Source: QQVM01 sp035341855
Lineage (GTDB): Bacteria; Bacteroidota; Bacteroidia; AKYH767-A; 2013-40CM-41-45
NCBI GenBank assembly: GCA_035341855.1
Contig: DAOQWA010000006.1
Span: 40,975-104,974, forward strand
Length of the DNA stretch: 64,000 bases
Direction of reading: 5' to 3'
Shown: in pieces, positions 1 through 8,133 of the stretch
How positions within the stretch are numbered: position 1 is the stretch's first letter
Layout of the letters: every line of letters starts with the position of its first letter
The notes under the pieces: model-generated
Told to the model about the DNA's origin: nothing
The model's database searches: none
What the model saw: the letters and a program-made list of their open reading frames with translations, nothing else
Program-made: the position numbers and the translations under genes

Positions 1-890
1 CTTGTTTTTTCCCGGAGCTCGTAGAATGAATCAACCCGAGACTTTGACTTTGTCCCTCGAGCCTTCGGTTGGCGTCGTATCCACTCCAATTCAGTGCGAA
101 GAATATTTCTTGCCTTGTCCATTTCACTGGCTTCGTTCACTTCCCGCTCCAACTTTTTCTCAAGAAAATATGAAAAGTTTCCATCATAAGAAAAAAGTTT
201 GCCTCTGTCTAGTTCAATAATTTTGTTACATACATTATCCAGAAAATACCTGTCGTGCGTCACCAGAAGTAATGCTATACCTGATTGAGATAAATAATCC
301 TCGAGCCACTCCACCATTTCAACATCGAGATGATTCGTCGGCTCATCCATTAAAATAAGTTCTGCAGGTTCAAGAAGAACTTTCGCAAGTGCAATTCTTT
401 TTCTTTGGCCGCCTGACAAAGATTTAATCTTTTGGTTAAGATGGTGAATATCTAAACGGGAAAGAACCTGTCTGACTCTCACTTCATAATCCCAAGCATT
501 CGCAGCTTCCATCTTTGCCATCAATGTGGATAACATATCCTGAGCTTCCTGCCTGGGGTTCTCAGAATTTTGTTCAAGGCATGCTTCATAATCTCTTATC
601 AGGGAGACAACAGGATTGTCATCTCGGAAAATAGATTCCAAAATAGTTAATTCGGGATCGAGACTTGGATCCTGGTCGAGATATACAACTCGTATATCTT
701 TTCTAATGGTAACCTGGCCGCTCTCCGGACTTTCCAGTCCGGCAAGAATACGCATCAATGTTGTCTTACCTGTGCCGTTTCGGGCAATCAAGGCAACTTT
801 TTCACCCTTTGCTATACCAAAACTAATCCCATCAAAAAGGATCTTCTCTGAAAATGATTTACTAAGGTTTTCGACGGATAAATAATTCAT
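1..890 (-). CDS. ABC-F family ATPase (Uup-like), C-terminus cut by the window edge
   Basis: Reverse-strand reading from the ATG at 890 gives 296 codons running off the window. The first ABC domain is complete: Walker A ARNGTGKTT (residues 36-44), signature LSGGQ (158-162), Walker B with MDEPTNHLD (about 181-189) and the H-switch THD (211-213). A Lys/Arg-rich linker follows, and the second ABC domain lies outside the window. The absence of membrane segments and the Asn-His-Leu-Asp after Walker B are typical of soluble ABC-F proteins, which act on the ribosome or in DNA-associated roles rather than in transport. The first Walker A glycine is alanine; I recall this variant from other Bacteroidota members, so I do not read it as inactivation. 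The Uup subgroup is a best guess. Confidence 0.9.
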   Translation of the reverse strand, partial: MNYLSVENLSKSFSEKILFDGISFGIAKGEKVALIARNGTGKTTLMRILAGLESPESGQVTIRKDIRVVYLDQDPSLDPELTILESIFRDDNPVVSLIRDYEACLEQNSENPRQEAQDMLSTLMAKMEAANAWDYEVRVRQVLSRLDIHHLNQKIKSLSGGQRKRIALAKVLLEPAELILMDEPTNHLDVEMVEWLEDYLSQSGIALLLVTHDRYFLDNVCNKIIELDRGKLFSYDGNFSYFLEKKLEREVNEASEMDKARNILRTELEWIRRQPKARGTKSKSRVDSFYELREKT

Positions 891-981
891 GAGCAGGAAT
901 CCCGATTTCTAATAATTGTATTCTCTTTTGTCAGGAATATTTATCTGAACAATAATGATTGTGATCCAAAAAATTACAGGA

Positions 982-1524
982 CTAATCCTTGCTTCCTTTA
1001 TCACCTACAAAACCGTCAGTGGTATATTTAAAAAGCACATTGAATGTTGTAAGGCTACCATAGCAACGGGTTATATACTGTTGCATATTCACTTTATCTT
1101 CTTCCGATAATTTATCGTGCGAATTGATCCTTTGTTCCAATACCCTTAACCGATCCCGAAGCATTATGATCTTATTAAAAAAAACATCCATTGGAATTTC
1201 TTTAGACTTTAAGGATGTATCACCGGGCTCTAACACAACCTTTCCACCCATCCACTTTTGTCCGAGATCAACTTTTTGTTGGATGTCAGAATATTTATTA
1301 AGAATATTCACTAACAAGACTTCTATATCAGCCAGACTTACCAGATCATTATCCTGATCATTGGCATCCAGGATTTCCAGTTCAGAACTGGTCCTTTCAA
1401 TTTCACGCATACCATGCTGCATGAAGGTGATCGTATATTCTTCCGGTTTCACCTGTACGATGACACCGTCACCAAACTGAGCATGTTTGATCCTTGATCC
1501 AATACCGAGAGAAAAAGTATTCAT
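982..1524 (-). CDS. Conserved hypothetical protein with an N-terminal UvrD-C/Tudor-like segment
   Basis: A 180-residue soluble protein with no signal peptide or membrane segment. Residues about 9-40 (IGSRIKHAQFGDGVIVQV and the following strands) resemble the small SH3/Tudor-like module at the C-terminus of UvrD/PcrA helicases, with its H-x2-FG-x-G-x-V pattern; this module often contacts proteins or nucleic acid. The rest is charged and probably helical (residues about 55-165), with no catalytic motif that I recognise. It stands alone between the ABC-F gene and a long gene-free stretch, and has its own candidate promoter at 1541-1548. I do not assign a function. Confidence 0.75.
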   Translation of the reverse strand: MNTFSLGIGSRIKHAQFGDGVIVQVKPEEYTITFMQHGMREIERTSSELEILDANDQDNDLVSLADIEVLLVNILNKYSDIQQKVDLGQKWMGGKVVLEPGDTSLKSKEIPMDVFFNKIIMLRDRLRVLEQRINSHDKLSEEDKVNMQQYITRCYGSLTTFNVLFKYTTDGFVGDKGSKD

Positions 1525-1540
1525 ATCAATCGTTTTTTTG

Positions 1541-1548
1541 CAAAGTTA
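1541..1548 (-). promoter_or_regulatory. Candidate Bacteroidota -7 element
   Basis: The minus strand reads TAACTTTG, a full match to TAnnTTTG, 17 nt upstream of the start at 1524. No convincing -33 TTTG sits at the right distance, so support is moderate. Confidence 0.35.
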
Positions 1549-2238
1549 TTAATTCCTGACTATTTGGATCTCTCAAATGGCCATCAAAAAGTGATTTATC
1601 AAAAGGCTAAAACTTTTTGATAATTAGTCTGATTATCGTTCTCAGGATCCCCGGCTCGAAAGATCACTTTTATTGCCGAACACAACTAGCTGCATTTCAA
1701 ATATATAAAATGGGTTTCACATTCGACACCCCTTTCGTGGTCACCGGATACAGCAAAGATTCTGTTGTATCAATCATTTAAGATGAATTAATAGCATAAA
1801 TAAGATGTCACCATTTTCAGATGCATGCTATCGACTACAATCAGTTTAAGGCAGGTTCAACTGATTCAAGAGAAGGGCGGTCGAAGGCATACTTAATTTT
1901 ACTCATCAATAATTTTTTTTATTTGAGAACTACCACGCTGATGAAACCGGACAGGGGAAGTCCTTTTTGATTGGACCCGAAGCAATAAGTTTTGATGAAC
2001 AAACCTTGAATGATCTTTCCACTGCAGCTAAAGATGATTATTGCTTCAGTCATTCCTCCCCCTTAAAAATTGCATTTCATAGTTTTCGTAAAAGCAGCTT
2101 AGAGCAACACAGCTCTTCTCCAATTCGAAGAGGTAGAAGCTTAAGCTAAAAAGGCGTTTTGAGACTCTGAAGAGGGTTAATATGTGTTAAATATTGTCAT
2201 TTTTACGTCAGAAAGACAATGGCATTAAACAAACTGCA
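1549..2238. other. Long gene-poor intergenic stretch with a possible ORF remnant
   Basis: No tRNA-like structure, IS end or recognisable gene was found. The plus strand has an open frame at 1913-2149. It can only start by ATG at 1967 (60 codons), yet reads through upstream to a T-run at 1913-1920. The codons just before the ATG read ADETGQGKSF, which looks more like protein than noise, so a decayed or frameshifted gene is possible. I did not recognise any family. Confidence 0.3.
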
Positions 2239-2331
2239 ATGTTTATCGTTAATCTTATCGGAGTTTTTGTGTTCATGTTTTCGTGTGTGAGCCGTCGGAA
2301 GAAGAGCCGGCGGCTTGCTTTTTTGGTATAA
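2239..2331 (+). CDS. Possible 30-residue leader peptide upstream of mgtE
   Basis: An ATG at 2239 opens 30 codons ending in TAA at 2329-2331. The first 17 residues (MFIVNLIGVFVFMFSCV) are strongly hydrophobic, and a basic block, SRRKKSRR, follows. The codons for the basic block lie exactly in a hairpin followed by a T-run (2290-2325), and mgtE starts 136 nt further on. This layout would suit an attenuator in which translation of a small peptide decides whether the hairpin terminates. It could equally be a chance ORF over the terminator of an unseen upstream transcript. Confidence 0.25.
   Translation: MFIVNLIGVFVFMFSCVSRRKKSRRLAFLV
2290..2325 (+). terminator. Intrinsic terminator-like hairpin in the mgtE leader
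   Basis: AGCCGTCGG (2290-2298) pairs with CCGGCGGCT (2307-2315) through nine pairs including one G-U, around an 8-nt loop, and is followed by TGCTTTTTT. It lies about 145 nt before mgtE on the same strand, and no clear plus-strand gene precedes it, which makes attenuation of mgtE a reasonable alternative to simple termination. Confidence 0.6.
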
Positions 2332-2467
2332 TCATATTTTTTCTCCGGAACAAAAGTCCAATAAAATCTACTATATCCTTTTCGACGTTCTCTTGTGTTG
2401 TTCAAAAGGAAAACTATATCTTGCATACCGAAATTCAGCTATTATCTTTTAAAATGGACGGTCCCCC

Positions 2468-3847
2468 ATGGTCATTGATGACGAAAAAGAACTTCTTGCC
2501 GAGCGACTTATCACAGGCAACCTTTATAAGCTGAAGCAACTTTGTTTGAACATTCAGCCTGAAGAGTTGGCTGATCTTATTAATACCACCAAGGAGATAG
2601 ATTTTAAAAAGGTATTCCAGATCCTGGAGCCTGAGAAGGCGATTAAAACTTTTGAAAATCTTGACTTTGACATACAAATTGAACTGCTTCAGTCATTCAG
2701 CATTGAGCAATTATCGAACACTCTCAATCAGATATCTCCCGATGACCGAACAGCCTTATTTGAGAAATTACCTGAAGAATCACTCCAGAAATACCTTTCA
2801 CTTCTAACTGTCGAAGAAAGGAAGACTGCCAATCAGCTTTTACAATATCCTGAGGACAGTATAGGGCGATTGATGACACCCGATTACATCTCAGTGCAGG
2901 AGAACACCAATGTTCAGGAAGTCCTTGATTACATTCGCAAATTTGGGAAATCATCAGAGACTCTCAGTTTCATTTACGTCGTAGATCCGAAAGGTTTTTT
3001 GCTTGATGATATACGGTTAAATCAATTGCTTCTCTCGCCTCTCGACAAACCTATCAGTGAGTTGATGGACCATCAGTATATCTCACTTGACGCAAGAGCT
3101 GACCAGGAATCTGCCATTGAAATGTTTAAACAGTCGAACCGGGAAGCATTGCCGGTGACTGATTTCAAAGGCCTCTTACTCGGTATCATCACCATCGATG
3201 ACATGGTTGATGTCATCGAAGAAGAAGATACAGAGGACATACAAAAATTCGGTGGTACAGAAGCTTTAGATGAACCTTACCTGAAAGTATCATTTAGAGA
3301 GATGATCTCTGCTCGTGCAGGATGGCTTATCGTACTTTTCTTTGGAGAAATGCTCACCGCAAGTGCGATGAGTTATTTTAATGACGAACTTGAAAAAGCT
3401 GTTGTGCTGGCTTTGTTTGTCCCTCTGATTATTTCTTCCGGAGGTAATAGCGGCTCACAGGCTGCCACTCTTATCATCCGTGCCATGGCTTTGGGAGAAG
3501 TAACAATTTCTGACTGGTGGCGCGTGATGCGCAGGGAGTTTATGAGTGGATTATTTTTAGGAAGCATACTGGGTGCTATTGGTTTCCTAAGAATTGCCGT
3601 TTGGACACTCTTTTCGGATTTTTACGGTCCGCACTGGATGCTAATTGCGTTGGTGGTAGGCATCACCCTCATAGGTGTTGTACTGTTTGGAACACTCAGC
3701 GGTTCACTCCTGCCCTTACTTCTAAAAAGAATTGGTGTTGACCCGGCAGTCTCCTCGGCACCTTTTATAGCTACCTTGGTAGACGTGACCGGTTTGATAC
3801 TTTATTTTACTTTGGCATATTTTATTCTTGCCGGGACATTACTTTAA
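2468..3847 (+). CDS. mgtE: Magnesium transporter MgtE
   Basis: A 459-residue protein with the full MgtE layout: an N-terminal helical domain (about 1-125) that gates by Mg2+ sensing, a tandem CBS pair (about 130-255; the second ends GIITIDDMVDVIEEE), a connecting helix, and a C-terminal five-helix membrane domain (about 285-459) with the conserved stretch SSGGNSGSQAATLIIRAMA. The family forms homodimeric inner-membrane Mg2+ channels that close when cytoplasmic Mg2+ is high. The length is normal for the family. The ATG at 2468 is the first in frame and starts directly in the N-domain. The upstream hairpin and mini-ORF hint at control in the leader. Confidence 0.95.
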   Translation: MVIDDEKELLAERLITGNLYKLKQLCLNIQPEELADLINTTKEIDFKKVFQILEPEKAIKTFENLDFDIQIELLQSFSIEQLSNTLNQISPDDRTALFEKLPEESLQKYLSLLTVEERKTANQLLQYPEDSIGRLMTPDYISVQENTNVQEVLDYIRKFGKSSETLSFIYVVDPKGFLLDDIRLNQLLLSPLDKPISELMDHQYISLDARADQESAIEMFKQSNREALPVTDFKGLLLGIITIDDMVDVIEEEDTEDIQKFGGTEALDEPYLKVSFREMISARAGWLIVLFFGEMLTASAMSYFNDELEKAVVLALFVPLIISSGGNSGSQAATLIIRAMALGEVTISDWWRVMRREFMSGLFLGSILGAIGFLRIAVWTLFSDFYGPHWMLIALVVGITLIGVVLFGTLSGSLLPLLLKRIGVDPAVSSAPFIATLVDVTGLILYFTLAYFILAGTLL

Positions 3848-3890
3848 GGATCTGACCCCAGATAGATCATACAGCAAGCTAGAGCCAAGG

Positions 3891-4826
3891 CTAAAACTTC
3901 GAAAAGAATTTATTTATTGATTTAAGCAATTGTTCCGGCTGTTCAATAAAAGGAAAGTGTCCACAAGATTCAATTAAAATGTAATGAGATCTGCGAAGTG
4001 CACTGTGCAATTCTTCCAAAGCCAATGGATGTACAACGTCTGCTTCAGCGCCAATTATCAGCGAAGGAATATTTAATTTTTTCAGATCAGAATGCAGATC
4101 GTAGTTAATAAGTGTTGTATCATTATTTAATTGCCCGATCAACTTCACACTTTCAGGATAATTTTCTTGAAAATGTAAACTAAGTTCATTTACTTTTTCG
4201 GGATCATAAAAACTTGACCTGAAACTTAAACGATAAAATTCTGACATTGCTTCTGACTTGCGTTTCCTGAAATCATCGGTTTTCATTAGCTTACTAATTT
4301 TCTCAGTAGTTTCAGGATCATTTTTTTTTCGGATCATTGAAAAAGAAGAATCCCGCCAGGCTGATGATGCAGGGGTAGGATTTACCAGCAACAAGCTATT
4401 GACCTGATCCGGAAATCTGATCGCATATCGCATTGCTATCAAAGCGCCAAAAGAATGTCCAAAGACATTTATTTTATCTAATCCAAAGTGATTTCTGATC
4501 GCTTCAATATCCTGAAGATACCGGTCAATACTGATACTTTGGCTATCAACTTTCTCAACAGATCGACCACATCCCCTTTGATCGAAAAATATTAATTTGT
4601 AGTCCTTACTCAGAACTTGCATTTGAGGAATAAAATAACTGTGATCAAGTCCCGGTCCTCCATGCAATACCAACAATGGAGTCCCTTCTCCTATGACACG
4701 ATAATAAAGAGATGCACCTTCAACTTGAACAAAACCATCCTTCTGAGGAATCTCTGCAATCGATGATGTTGTGTTTAGTAAACCTGAAAGTATGAATGAC
4801 AAAACCAAGCTAACTTTGAGAAACAT
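3891..4826 (-). CDS. Secreted alpha/beta hydrolase, proline iminopeptidase-like (S33)
   Basis: The 311-residue protein opens with a signal peptide (about 1-24). HGGPG (55-59) forms the oxyanion-hole loop, DQRGCGRS (82-89) is typical of the proline iminopeptidase branch, and GHSFGA (123-128) is the nucleophile elbow with Ser125. The other triad residues are probably the Asp in GAEADVVHP and the His in CGHFPFIEQPEQL near the C-terminus. This supports a periplasmic or surface serine hydrolase releasing N-terminal residues from peptides, although esters are also possible substrates. It is convergent with mgtE and appears to stand alone. Confidence 0.85.
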   Translation of the reverse strand: MFLKVSLVLSFILSGLLNTTSSIAEIPQKDGFVQVEGASLYYRVIGEGTPLLVLHGGPGLDHSYFIPQMQVLSKDYKLIFFDQRGCGRSVEKVDSQSISIDRYLQDIEAIRNHFGLDKINVFGHSFGALIAMRYAIRFPDQVNSLLLVNPTPASSAWRDSSFSMIRKKNDPETTEKISKLMKTDDFRKRKSEAMSEFYRLSFRSSFYDPEKVNELSLHFQENYPESVKLIGQLNNDTTLINYDLHSDLKKLNIPSLIIGAEADVVHPLALEELHSALRRSHYILIESCGHFPFIEQPEQLLKSINKFFSKF

Positions 4827-4889
4827 GTGCTAAAGAAACCAATTTAAAACAAACAATACCTGATCACAGACCTAATATCTTTCAAAATA

Positions 4890-5675
4890 CTATTTCCAAA
4901 CCGCACCCTGTATAGTAAGCTTTATCTCAGGTTTTACGGGATCATTTACAAATATGGTGACTTCATTGGAAATGTCACCTTCCTTACCGAATGAATCAAA
5001 CTCCAGGCTGACAAAAGCACTGTCACCCGGACTTATAAGTTGCTTTGAAAATTCGGATCTTACACACCCACAATTGGTTTTAGAATGGTGAATAAGCAGA
5101 TCATGTTGACCATCATTGAAGAAAACATAATCATGAACAGCCTTTTCGCCTTGCTGTATCTTACCAAAATTAAATGAGCTTTCTGCTATTCTGACTTTCG
5201 CCGGTAGTAATGAATCAGATGAAGCGTTTGGAGGAAAATATTCCTTCATAGTAGCCGTGATATTCAAATTTTTCTCCGGTTGCTCGCGATCGTTTGTGTT
5301 GAGCATGATTCTGTCTAAGACAAATCCGAACTCCTTACGAAGTGATGCCGAATAAGAGACTATTATCAATGCCTGGGCATTAGATTCTACTTTTGCAGGT
5401 TGAATATCCAATTTCAAATAATCCGGTAATTTATTGGATATAGATAGAGATATTGGACCTTCGGAATTATTATAAACCTTGATCGTGTCTGTTATTTCTG
5501 CGTTATTGAGAATAGTTCCCAAATGCAACGTTGTTTCCGAAAACCTCAGGCCGCCGATCCTTTTTGGGAAATTATCTTCCAGTGTAGGTGCAGTATTCAC
5601 CTGATTACTCTGGCCGCGGCTTTGCGTGCAGATACTTAAAATGAAAATTGTAAGGACTAATTTAAAACACTTCAT
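4890..5675 (-). CDS. Exported DUF1573 protein
   Basis: 261 residues with an N-terminal signal peptide (about 1-21). Two immunoglobulin-like beta domains follow: about 38-145 (begins GGLRFSETTLHLGTI) and about 160-260. The second carries the DUF1573 hallmark FNFGKIQQGEKAVHDYVFFN and the cysteine motif TNCGC. The domain is abundant in Bacteroidota envelope proteins and related to MSP/ASH-type folds; no enzymatic role is known to me. It starts 18 nt after the stop of mpl on the same strand, so the two are probably co-transcribed, although their roles need not be linked. Confidence 0.8.
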   Translation of the reverse strand: MKCFKLVLTIFILSICTQSRGQSNQVNTAPTLEDNFPKRIGGLRFSETTLHLGTILNNAEITDTIKVYNNSEGPISLSISNKLPDYLKLDIQPAKVESNAQALIIVSYSASLRKEFGFVLDRIMLNTNDREQPEKNLNITATMKEYFPPNASSDSLLPAKVRIAESSFNFGKIQQGEKAVHDYVFFNDGQHDLLIHHSKTNCGCVRSEFSKQLISPGDSAFVSLEFDSFGKEGDISNEVTIFVNDPVKPEIKLTIQGAVWK

Positions 5676-5693
5676 AGTTCAAATGTACTGATT

Positions 5694-7088
5694 TCAAGCG
5701 CTGGCTAAAGTATTTAGGGCAATTTTTTGAGCTAATTCTTCTAAAGAAAGTCCATCAAAGGTGCCGGAACTCATCATTAAGAATACATGACCTCTAGGAT
5801 CCATGCTGAGAATATGATCTTTCAGCAAATTAGAATCCTGAAAAATTACAAGATCCTCTCTTCCAAAAGCTTTTCTCACCCGGTCTTCACTTAAAGGTTC
5901 CAGCTTCTTGTGTTCAATGGTCTTTGGATTAAAATACACAATTGCCATATCTGCTTTGTCCATGCTGGATTTGTATTCACTAAGGAATTTTTCGTTCAGA
6001 CTACTGAAAGTATGCAGCTCCATACAAGCAATAAGTTGCTTGTCCGGAAATTGCATTCTCACTGCCTCAGTGGTAGCTTTTAACTTAGAGGGAGAGTGAG
6101 CAAAATCCTTGTAAACTGCAACCTGATCATTTAAAGCCAAAACCTCCAATCGTCTGGCTGCACCTTTAAATTCTCCTATCGCCCGGAAGAACTGTTCATT
6201 TGAAATCCCAAGAAGTTGACAAATATTCCGGGCCCCCTCAATATTCATGAGATTGTGGTCTCCAAAAACTTTGAGCGGCACTTTTGTACCATTATCTCTT
6301 AGTAGATTAGTTATTCCATTGACGATTTCATGTTTGGGAATTGAGTATGCGATCGCGGAGGCCTTTATTGTTGAATTTTTTATCAATTTATTCACTTCAT
6401 TGTCACCACTGCAATAAACTAAACTCCCCTCCGACGGAATAGCTTCTGCAAATATCCTGAATTGTTCAAGATAAGAATGATAAGTAGGAAAAACATTAAC
6501 ATGATCCCATGCGATACCGCTTATAAGTCCAATGTCAGCCTTATACAAATGAAACTTTGGTCTTGGATCGATGGGAGAAGAAAGATATTCATCCCCTTCA
6601 AGGACTATGATAGGCGCATCGGATAATTGCACCATGGTATCAAAGCCATCAAGTTTGGCTCCGACCATAAAATCGAATGTAATGCCAAATTTTTTCAGAA
6701 CAAACAAAACCATAGAAGTGATGGTTGTTTTACCATGACTTCCTCCAATGACCACACGTAGCTTATCTTTTGAATGTTCGTATAAATATTCAGGATAGGA
6801 ATAAATATTCAGACCAAGCTCTTGAGCTCTAATTAATTCAGGATTATCCTTTCTTGCATGCATCCCAAGAACCACTGCATCGAGGTCTTCATGAATCTTT
6901 TCAGGATACCAGCCTACTTTATCAGGAAGTAATCCCGACATCCTTAGTCTCGAAAGTGAAGGTTCAGCGATCTCGTCATCAGAACCTGTGACAATATCAC
7001 CATTTTGTGATAATGCCAAGGCGATATTATGCATTGCCGCTCCTCCAATTGCAATGAAATGAACTCTTTTACTTGAAGTCTTGCTCAT
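5694..7088 (-). CDS. mpl: Mur ligase family, Mpl-type murein tripeptide ligase
   Basis: 464 residues from the chosen start. The N-terminal Rossmann-like domain opens VHFIAIGGAAMHNIALAL, the pattern of the Mpl/MurC group. The ATP-binding loop GGSHGKTT is at 115-122, LEGDEY marks the central domain, and the C-terminal ligase domain contains FKGAARRLE and DFAHSP. Mpl attaches UDP-MurNAc to recycled L-Ala-gamma-D-Glu-diaminopimelate in the cytoplasm. An in-frame ATG at 7163 would add 25 hydrophobic residues before the Rossmann strand, so I start at 7088. A MurC role is less likely, because the ends of MurC and the usual mur cluster context are missing. Confidence 0.85.
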   Translation of the reverse strand: MSKTSSKRVHFIAIGGAAMHNIALALSQNGDIVTGSDDEIAEPSLSRLRMSGLLPDKVGWYPEKIHEDLDAVVLGMHARKDNPELIRAQELGLNIYSYPEYLYEHSKDKLRVVIGGSHGKTTITSMVLFVLKKFGITFDFMVGAKLDGFDTMVQLSDAPIIVLEGDEYLSSPIDPRPKFHLYKADIGLISGIAWDHVNVFPTYHSYLEQFRIFAEAIPSEGSLVYCSGDNEVNKLIKNSTIKASAIAYSIPKHEIVNGITNLLRDNGTKVPLKVFGDHNLMNIEGARNICQLLGISNEQFFRAIGEFKGAARRLEVLALNDQVAVYKDFAHSPSKLKATTEAVRMQFPDKQLIACMELHTFSSLNEKFLSEYKSSMDKADMAIVYFNPKTIEHKKLEPLSEDRVRKAFGREDLVIFQDSNLLKDHILSMDPRGHVFLMMSSGTFDGLSLEELAQKIALNTLASA

Positions 7089-7220
7089 ATTTACCGAAGA
7101 TACTATAAGTGCAGACTTCAGAATACAAATCAATGCTTCCAATTTCCACACAATTACTAACATTACAATTTAAAAAAAGGCCATTTAGAAAGAAGGTGAT
7201 TAGTCAAATAGAAATATTCT

Positions 7221-7250
7221 GTTGATTATTGATTCAAATTCGTTAATTTG
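7221..7250 (+). promoter_or_regulatory. Candidate promoter of the MBL hydrolase gene
   Basis: GTTG at 7221-7224 and TTAATTTG at 7243-7250 are separated by 18 nt. This is a near match to TTTG-N19-TAnnTTTG and lies 19 nt before the start codon at 7270. Confidence 0.35.
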
Positions 7251-7269
7251 CTAGACAACTACATAAAAT

Positions 7270-8109
7270 ATGAAATTATATAGTATTGAAACAGGATTTT
7301 TTAAGCTTGACGGAGGGGCCATGTTTGGTGTGGTACCGAAGTCTATTTGGAACAAGTTAAATCCGGCCGATGAAAATAATATGTGTAATTGGGCCATGCG
7401 TTGTCTGCTGGTTGAACATGGCGACAGACTTGTACTGATCGATAATGGAATTGGAGACAAGCAAAGTGAAAAATTTTTCTCCTATTATTATCTGAATGGA
7501 GATCAGACTCTGGACAAGTCACTGGAAAAACATGGATTCAGTCGGGAAGATATCACAGATGTATTTCTCACTCATCTCCATTTTGACCACTGTGGAGGAA
7601 GCGTGAAATGGAATTCATCTCATGATGGTTTTGAATTATGCTTCCCTAAGGCAAATTACTGGAGCAATGAAAATCATTGGCAGTGGGCTACTCACCCCAA
7701 TGCCAGAGAAAAAGCAAGTTTTCTAAAGGAGAATCTGAGTCCCATTCAAGAAAGTGGTCATCTACGATTTTTAAAACAAGGAGAAGACCTTTTCGAAGGC
7801 TTCCAGATTCTTTATGTGAATGGCCATACAGAAGCTATGATGTTGCCTATGATATCATACAAAGACCGGAAATTAGTGTTTTGTGCTGACCTGATCCCTT
7901 CTACCGGACATGTTCCTCTACCCTATGTAATGGCATATGATACGAGACCCTTATTAACACTTGAAGAAAAAAGTGATTTTTTGAATAAAGCCGTAAACGA
8001 AAAGCTCATACTCTTTTTCGAGCATGACCCAAATGTGGAATGTGCCCTACTCGCACAAACTGAAAAAGGTATCAAGCTGGATAGAACATTCCCTTTAACT
8101 GAGATCTAA
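7270..8109 (+). CDS. MBL-fold metallo-hydrolase
   Basis: A 279-residue cytoplasmic protein with the metallo-beta-lactamase metal motif THLHFDHCGG (His102, His104, Asp106, His107). Further ligands are probably the His of VNGHTEAM, the Asp of FCADLIPS and the His of FFEHDP, giving a complete two-metal site. The arrangement matches the AHL-lactonase/quorum-quenching-like branch more than glyoxalase II, but the substrate cannot be read from the sequence. It faces away from mpl with a candidate promoter between them, and converges on comEC with a 24-nt gap. Confidence 0.88.
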   Translation: MKLYSIETGFFKLDGGAMFGVVPKSIWNKLNPADENNMCNWAMRCLLVEHGDRLVLIDNGIGDKQSEKFFSYYYLNGDQTLDKSLEKHGFSREDITDVFLTHLHFDHCGGSVKWNSSHDGFELCFPKANYWSNENHWQWATHPNAREKASFLKENLSPIQESGHLRFLKQGEDLFEGFQILYVNGHTEAMMLPMISYKDRKLVFCADLIPSTGHVPLPYVMAYDTRPLLTLEEKSDFLNKAVNEKLILFFEHDPNVECALLAQTEKGIKLDRTFPLTEI

Positions 8110-8133
8110 ATGCTTCAACAGATTTGCTAAACA

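Noticed and set aside
5680..5687. TACATTTG -7-like element before the DUF1573 gene
   Set aside because: It lies 5 nt from the start codon and would make the mRNA leaderless. Co-transcription from mpl, 18 nt upstream, is simpler.
7089..7163. N-terminal extension of the Mpl ligase
   Set aside because: The 25 hydrophobic residues precede the conserved Rossmann start and do not fit a cytoplasmic ligase; the ATG at 7088 is better.
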